Source of the DNA: Adineta vaga
Taxonomy: Eukaryota; Rotifera
Length of the DNA stretch: 64,000 nucleotides
Assembly (NCBI GenBank): GCA_021613535.1
Contig: CP075494.1
Location: 9,424,001-9,488,000 of the forward strand
Reading direction: 5' to 3'
Positions within the stretch are counted from its first letter, which is position 1, and each line of letters begins with the position of its first letter. Under the pieces are notes generated by a model that did no database searches, was not told where the DNA came from, and saw only the letters and a list, made by a program, of their open reading frames with translations. The position numbers and the translations under genes were made by a program. This document shows positions 57,140 through 64,000 of this stretch, piece after piece.

Positions 57140-59633
57140 ATGACAGAAGAAACTGAATCAGATCAAACGATTTTTACGCATATACCACAAAATGTTCTGG
57201 ATTTTTCATCTCAATATGGATCAAATCGTAGTCGAAACTATAATTTAGATAATATTTGTAATGCACCAGAAATCTATCCCTCATATGGTGATTCAACGAA
57301 TGCACTCGTATTTCGCACTTATGGTCCATGGTGGATAAATCTTCCATCATATAAATCGATAAAGTCTAATTTTAAACGTTGTGAAAATGAATTTACTAGT
57401 CGAGATTTTATTGAGATTGAATATCCAAATTTAGTTCATTCATGTTCATCTATAAATATCTATGAAACATACAATCCCGGTACATTGGAAGTTGTTTATG
57501 TTGGAAGAAAAGAAGAAGATGATGATAACGAAAGGATTACATGGCATCGAGTTTGGAAATATCCAGATCCGTTTAGTATTGTTTTAAAAAATGGTGAAGA
57601 ACTATTCATCGAAAATGGTAAGAAACAATAGAAAAGAAAGATATTTTCTTTTGTTACTTTTCTAACCTTTTATAAAGGCAATGTTTTTCTAACCTCTTTT
57701 TGTTCTATATCAATTATTTCATACGTATCATTCAGGGATACATTCTACTATTTCATTGACAATTTCAGGTCATCAACAAATGCAAGATTTGTTTCCTGAT
57801 CATGTAAATAGTGTTACGTCAGCATTTCATTCGCTTCAATTAAATACAGATCATAATCAAGTATCAAAAATTCATACTCGTCATACATATCCACCAGCTG
57901 CACGATTTCCACGTATAACGAAAATTTCGTTGGAAAATAAAGTTCCTTTTCCAATACAACATATTCGATTAGAATTCGATCATTGTACTGCTAATTATTA
58001 TATTGAAATTGATACGATTACATTAACTGGTAGTACTTTGAATTCAAACTCATCATTAACCGAAAAAGTTAGTAAATCTATTGATTTTAATATCAACGAA
58101 GAATCCCATTTTCATTTAGAAAGAATCTAAAACACATGAGGAACAAGTTGAAACTAACTTATCAGAAGATTTAATAAAACTTCCATTCGATTTACTTTTT
58201 CTAATTTGTTCTTATTTGGACTTACGTTCATTAGTACAACTCGCATCAACATGTCGATATTTGCAACAACAATGTTTACATTCATTACAATTTAAATCAT
58301 TGAATTTACAACCTTATTGGAATCTAATAACTAATTATTCGATTGAGCATTTCTTCGTAAATCATTGCCATCAAACACGTTATCTGTCATTAGCATGGAC
58401 GAAATATATTCAATTGAAATCATTCAATTGTTTATTAAATAAATGTTCAACAAATCTTCTTCAATTAAATCTCGCTTGTTGTCAATATTTAACGCGAGAA
58501 TACATTGAAACAATCGTTAATTCTTGTCCAAATATTGAAATTTTAAATTTAGATAATTGTATATCCTTGGAAAGTGATGATTTTCTACCTTTGACAAATC
58601 TTTATCATCTTCGATCATTAAATGTTTATCGAACGAATATTGATTTTCGGACTTTATTACCATTAATTGATCAAAATAAAGAACATTTGGAACATCTCAA
58701 TCTTGGTAAGCTTATAGGAACTATTTAGTTTTACGAAAGTGATTTGTCAAAATAAATAGATACTATTGAAAACTTCACATCTTACTTTCGTAATTATATA
58801 GGTAGTTCACAACATCTATTTATAATGAATATCAAATTAGAACTCAAACAGTTGCATTAAAATGATTTCCTTCCCCTTTTTCTGCTGGATTAATTTGACA
58901 GAAACGAAACTCCAATGGTATGTTTTCTTCTTCTAGGTAGTTGTCAACAATTGAAAGATTGTATTGGCATTGTAAGATTAGTATTTGCACGTTGTTCAAA
59001 TCTTCGTTCACTCGATCTTTGGCGTGCATCTTCATTGACACATGATATCTATTTATCAATTGTCGGTATACCATATGATTTTGACGAAGAAGAAAGTAGA
59101 CTTTCAAATATGAATCTAATTATCAAGAAGATTTAGTAGTGATTTATTCGTCACTAAATATGCCTGTTGAAATCAAATCAATAACACACATGACTTGTTT
59201 AAGTGAAATTGATATTGGATGGACAAATATACCAGAAGGATTTGTCAAGATGTTCGTTCAACAAGCTGGTCATTCGTTAATCAAACTATTTCTTACTGCT
59301 TGTCGCCGTAAGTTATCATTGATAGCAATAAAATCGATATTTTGATATTTTCTTTTTCTGAACAAAATAGATATTTCTAATGCAGACATAATTGCTATTA
59401 GTGAAAATTGTTCAAAACTTCGTCAACTTGATTTACTTGGTTCAAATGTTATCATAGAAGACGCGATTGAATGTGTTCTAAAACAATGTGTACATTTAGA
59501 ATTTCTTGATTTATCTTTTTGTGCGAAAATTTCCGATGCAACAATCGAAAAATGGATTCATCAATACAAGAATTGTTTTAAAAGAAGTTTTGTTCCAATA
59601 AATAATGAAGATGTTTATCATGAATTCGATTGA
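57140..59633 (+). CDS. FBXL4: F-box and leucine-rich repeat protein 4
   Basis: ATG 57140, chosen over the in-frame ATG at 57110 because an acceptor ends at 57137. Exon 1 (to 57617) has QNVLDFSSQYGSNRSRNYNL and PEIYPSYGDSTNALVFRTYGPWW, a discoidin-like N-terminal region typical of FBXL4. Exon 2 starts 57769 (GHQQMQDLF). Later comes the F-box DLIKLPFDLLFLICSYLDLR followed by SLVQLASTCRYLQQQCLHSL, then leucine-rich repeats: LQLNLACCQYLTREYIETIV, LRSLDLWRASSLTHDIYLSI, LRQLDLLGSNVIIEDAIECV, LEFLDLSFCAKISDATIEKW. It ends HEFD at 59631-59633. FBXL4 is a substrate receptor of an SCF ubiquitin ligase at mitochondria that restrains mitophagy. Introns include a 41-nt one (59096-59136) and a 52-nt one with the rarer donor GTTAGT near 58066. 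Confidence 0.85.
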
Positions 59634-62567
59634 ATTTATTTTCCAAAACGAATTATTGACTACATTAAATAATATTTTAATCGGTTTTTTTTTCAAGAAA
59701 AATAAAAATCCCGGAAAAAGTATGCAATCCGTTTTAACAGGAAACTTTGTTCCTTTTCCTGTCATTAACATAATCGATGATATTTTTGACTATGTAAAAA
59801 ACATCTTCTAACCCAATGATTTTCTATGCTATATTTATTCAAGATACCAAGCATGTTCTTTAATAAATCTAAGCACAAGAATTTACTGTTGATCTGCACT
59901 ATAACCATCATTTATTGTAAGTTGAATATATGACTTCCAAAATACGATGGAATTCATTTATTTACTTGTGTAAGAAGAGTACTTTAGTAATTATAGGATG
60001 TTTCTAACTATCGACATTATCCAGTAATTGCATTGAATATATTGAGGCAGATTCGATGAAAAAATTGAAATCATATTATTTTATATCTCTGTTGTCATAA
60101 TAATCTTCTTTCGCTTGAGTATTCTGATAATTGTCAAATACATGTCGGATCATGTTATTTCTATCTACTTTGAAATTGAAATCGATGTGAGATAAAATGT
60201 TGGATAAATAAATTCTTACAAACGCATGATTTATTTTGTATCTCAAAAATTTGATGAAGCAGAAGCTAAGGAAGTGTTCTTACAGCCGATTATTTTCATA
60301 TTAGGAAATGATCGTTCATGTAAAAGAATATTTCTAAGTATTAATTTTTATTTTGAATTCATTTCTTTCGTAATCGAATAAGATCTCGATGCGAATTGAT
60401 GAAAATAAAAAAATTAATATAAGCGCCTAAGAAAATTCCGATGCATTATCATCAATCTACGTAACACTTGAGTAAATCATTATTGTAAGTTCATATTAGT
60501 CTTTTTTTCTTTTTTCTTTTCCTAACAACTACAAGGACGCATTAAGCCAAGGAAAGAAGAGAAAGAGAAAAGAAGATTGTCAAATGGTAGATTTACTTGA
60601 AGCTCTTTCTATGTGGGTGTTTCATACCGTTCAGTATGACTGCTGTTTTTGTTGATATAACTAATCATGTGCACGATGAATTCAATTAGGTAAGATAGAT
60701 TCTTTCGGTTCGAAGAGAAGAAGAAGAAGAAAAGAAAAAAGAAAATTGCCGACTAGTTTGTCTTCATGTTCATAGTTTTTTTTTCTTATGTATTTAGTGA
60801 TAACGATTAATCATTTATAATTTGATCTGTTCGATCTGATCGTCTTCTCTATGCAGAAAAAGAAAAATTTGTTCTCCTCCGACGAGAAACATATGACATA
60901 AGATCATAAAAATCAACTTGTTACTTCTTGACGATGTGAATGACACTTTCATATTCGAGTAGATAATATATAAGTTGTCCCAATTGCAAATTTCGATGAT
61001 GTTATAAAACTTGTACAAGAAAAAATCAAGTAGATATACTTATATGAACATACATGACTTCTTCTTCTTCTTTTTTCTTCTTGTAAACGTTTCGACAAAG
61101 TAATTTCCGTGAATGGGAAAAGAAACGAAGTGTCTTTCCATAGGGAAATGATATGAGGTTCTAAGATTTAGCTTCGATGAAGAAAATTATCAATTTCCTA
61201 TATGATTCCAAAAACTACATTGTACCAATGTTTAATATGTGTGATGAGTTAGTTCGTCTTCCGATATTTCATAATAGATGATTAGAGTACAGGTAATTCA
61301 TCAACGATAGATATAGACATGAGGGAAGAGATCTAGATGTATTTGACGCGCGATCGCAAGGCATTCAATAATTCGATTAGTGAGAACGAGAAAGAAACCT
61401 TGTATCGAGTTGAGTTGTTCAATGGAAGGAAGAGCAAGAAGATAGTGAGTACGGAAAATAGAAGCAGAAACAATTCAATTTTTTGCTTCTCTTCTTTTTA
61501 CAACGCCTAGCACGTCGTCGATGAGATCTTGTTTTGTTCTCAGAAATAGTAGAAACAAATTGGTTTCAATACGAATAGTATTAAGGTACTGATGCACAGA
61601 CTAATTGTGTTTTCAGAAACAGGACGATACACATACATACATACACACACTCATGTTCGATAGTGTGCTTGACGGAAATAATTACTTCTTTACATATTAT
61701 CAGTAGAGATTCTTTTTTTGTCCTTTGATTTCGAATGGACAACATGACACTTAACGTTTCTTTCTTTCTTTTTTGTCTTTCATTGACAACAAGCACATTG
61801 TGTAAGTACTCTTGAGACTATAAGCAGAAATAGAAAAAGATAGAAGATAGAAAAATATCATCTTTAACAATTGCGCTCATGTTCTAACAATAAAAGAATA
61901 TACATATAAACCCATCCAACGTATCCGGTATTTAATTGCATAATGTATGCGATTACAATAACAGATGCCTATTTTAGAATCAATATATATATATACACGT
62001 AAACAATATCGGAATGGTTAAATTGACATAACAATGTCAGTTATTATCAAATATCCAACGTAGATATGGCACAACTTGACTATTTGTGTTCATATACTTG
62101 TAAAGAATAGAAAGAAAAGTGTTTTCATTATTAATTTTCTTTAACAACATTATGGTTGCTTTTTCTCGAAGAAGTAATCAAAGAAAAATGCTCAGTATAT
62201 TTTCCCTTTCTATCCCTTTTCTCTCACCCTCCCTCCATGTCTCTCTATCGTCATTCTGTTCGTTCTCTTTGTTCTCTATGTGTGACTGACTAGCTACTAT
62301 GACGGTTGATGATGAGTAGAATGGCACTTTTTCATTATTTGAAATGACATACAACTGACTAAGACAAGCTGAAGAAAAGAGAGAAAGAGAAGAAAAAAGA
62401 AAAGAAAAGAAAAGAAAGTTTTTGTTATTTGTCTAGAAAATCTCATTTTCACTTAAAAACTAATGTTTCTATTAACATCCATATCATTTAGATAGGATAA
62501 AGTATGATTTTATTATAGTTATTGTTCAATTTTTTTATTGAGAATGTCATGAGAATACTTTCTTCGA
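59634..62567. other. Long spacer between FBXL4 and the K2P channel
   Basis: About 2.9 kb without a recognisable gene. The open frames at 59605-59811 (+), 60815-61018 (-) and 61581-61796 (-) have no conserved motif. Simple sequence includes an AAG run near 60719-60739, a CA-rich stretch near 61632-61650 and an AAAAG repeat at about 62394-62417. The right part is the likely K2P promoter and leader. Confidence 0.45.
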
Positions 62568-64000
62568 ATGATTATCGGTACGCAAAACGTGCGCACAGTT
62601 GCACTCATGTTCATTGTGCTGATTTATTTAATGTTTGGTGCTGCTGTTTTTAATGCTTGTAAGTCTTTTCTTTAATCATTGTACTTTAAAATAATTGATT
62701 TGTCTAGTGGAATCAAAAGAAGAGCATCATTCACGAACTCTTTTAAGGCAGAGAATTGCTCGTATTCTATTTAAAAATGATACCATTCCAAATGAAACAG
62801 TATTTATTAGTTTAACAACAGCAATATTCGATAGTCGACATTTTCGTACGGGAACAACTAAACAATGGACATTTCCAGGTGCCTTCTATTTTTCTACATT
62901 AGTCGTTACTTTAATCGGTAAATTTCATTTGAAATAAGAGTTTTTCTTTTCTCTCGATAAATGAATCTTTCTATTCATTAGGTTATGGTCAAACAACACC
63001 AAAAACAAGTAAGAATTTGAGTTCTTTTTCCGATTACATGTTTTTCTTTCGTCTGTTTTTAGTGGGTGGAAAAATCTTTTGTATGGTTTATACTGTTGCA
63101 GGCGTGTAAGTTTTCTTTTTTTCGAAATCTTTCTTTTTCATTTGAAAAACATAAAGTTTCGTTTTCTTAGTCCTCTTAATTTAATTATGTTTCAATCAGT
63201 CGGTGAACGATTAAATGCTATTATTTCATTTGTTTTATCACGTATCAAACGTTTATTTGGTTTTCGTCGTCAGAAAGTATCCGGTTTCGAATTAATTGCT
63301 GTGGAATTTGGTATGACAACAATGCTTGTTCTCGGTGGATCATTGATTTTTAGTCGACAAGAAAAATGGACATATTTTGAATCCATCTACTATTCTCTTG
63401 TTACATTTTGGACTATTGGTATGTTAAATTAATCTTAATTTACTTCTAAAATTTTTAATTTTTTTCTTCTCATCAATAGGCTTTGGTGATCTAGTTCCAT
63501 TAGCAAGTTTACAACGTACTGGTCACTCATTGTATTCTCGTTGGGGCTATTTCATCTTTACAATATCATTTATTCTCTTCGGTCTTGCATTAGTCGCGTC
63601 ATCATTGAATCTATTAGTACTTCGTCTTGCGCAATTTCATTCGGAAAACGGTATTGGTGGAATATCTGCGTTTCTCGGTCGAAATGAAGAAGATCTCATT
63701 GCTGCGGCTATCGCTGAACATCGTGCATCACTAAGTGTTCAACATCGTACTCGTATTTGTTCAAATTCCAATAGTATAAGTCAAACAAATAAGAATTTCG
63801 CACCATTTCTTTCAGTAAAAACCAATTCACAATGGTCATTATCTTCATCAACAACAACATCATCGGAGAAGAAATCCGATATTTATATGAAATCTCATGA
63901 AAGAACTTGTTGTTCATGTTTTTCCGTTTTCAATTGTCGAAAACGTCAACGACGTCAATGGCATCTTCGACGTTCACCACAAAATATCAAACATTTACTT
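62568..64000 (+). CDS. Two-pore-domain potassium channel, TASK-like (partial at the right edge)
   Basis: Exons 62568-62658, 62708-62917, 62982-63008, 63063-63105, 63171-63418 and 63480 to beyond the window. M1 is QNVRTVALMFIVLIYLMFGA, followed by AVFNALESKEEH, which resembles TASK (KCNK3/9) channels. The first filter is TLIGYGQTTPKT, followed by MGGKIFCMVYTVAGVPLNLI (M2). M3 is ELIAVEFGMTTMLVLGGSLI, the second filter FWTIGFGDLVPL, and M4 RWGYFIFTISFILFGLALVA, leading into LVLRLAQFHSENG. GYG then GFG is the normal K2P filter pair, so a K+ leak channel of the plasma membrane is expected. The position after GYG is Gln, not the His that senses extracellular pH in TASK-1/3. The cytosolic tail is Ser/Thr- and Arg-rich and still open at base 64000. 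Confidence 0.9.

Noticed and set aside
1-64000. CRISPR arrays, bacterial operons, rRNA or tRNA genes, intact transposons
   Set aside because: No spaced repeats, no Shine-Dalgarno-led gene runs, no tRNA cloverleaf or rRNA sequence that I could recognise, and no transposase or reverse transcriptase domain in any frame.

Overview
This window looks like nuclear DNA of an invertebrate animal, most likely a bdelloid rotifer. It is AT-rich (roughly two thirds A+T by eye). Its genes are split by very small GT-AG introns, mostly 41-70 nt, with a few long ones. Conserved animal genes (FOXO, SIX1/2, ARFGEF, HGSNAT, GBE1, FBXL4, GLOD4, KXD1, ANKRD40, RD3, clathrin light chain, OST4, a TASK-like K2P channel) lie beside genes that look bacterial or plant-like (a DUF5722-type glycoside hydrolase, a plant/bacterial-type DJ-1/PfpI protein). 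Many ATGs sit 0-20 nt behind a splice-acceptor sequence, as expected if messages receive a trans-spliced leader, which is known in bdelloids. The taxon is an inference; no marker gene is present.

Layout. 0-3 kb: the 3' end of a coiled-coil gene (+) converging on a three-Ig-domain, GPI-anchored lachesin/IgLON-like gene (-). 5.9-9.1 kb: a metallothionein cluster (-) of two intact three-exon genes and one decayed copy. 9.2-12.1 kb: OST4 (-), then p23 co-chaperone, a DJ-1/PfpI protein and a 74-residue unknown (+). 14.2-17.8 kb: a glutamine- and asparagine-rich FOXO (-), with about 4.8 kb of simple-sequence DNA upstream. 22.5-33 kb: a run of minus-strand genes: GBE1, HGSNAT, ANKRD40, a one-pass membrane orphan, a RING/TM protein and KXD1. 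34.1-41.4 kb: the large Arf exchange factor ARFGEF1/2 (+). 41.7-43.5 kb: secreted glycoside hydrolase (+). 45-46 kb: SIX1/2 (+). 48.1 kb: RD3-like (+). 50.4-55.7 kb: clathrin light chain, a coiled-coil/TM orphan, GLOD4 and a proline-rich orphan (-). 56.7 kb: small orphan (-). 57.1-59.6 kb: FBXL4 (+). 62.6 kb to the end: K2P channel (+), running off the window.

Functional themes. Several neighbours act in the endomembrane and lysosome system: OST4 (N-glycosylation), ARFGEF and clathrin light chain (trans-Golgi and coated vesicles), KXD1 (BORC, lysosome positioning) and HGSNAT (lysosomal heparan sulfate breakdown). Others handle stress: metallothioneins, DJ-1/PfpI, GLOD4, p23 and FOXO. The mix looks like ordinary animal gene order, not a dedicated cluster. 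The points most worth a second look are the metallothionein cluster and its shared GCACCCC promoter motif, a FOXO that keeps its first Akt site but has alanines where the second should be, a 1-nt frame break in the conserved GBE1 core, a second frame break at an A4 run, three introns of exactly 41 nt, acceptor-type sequences in front of many start codons, and the DUF5722 hydrolase.
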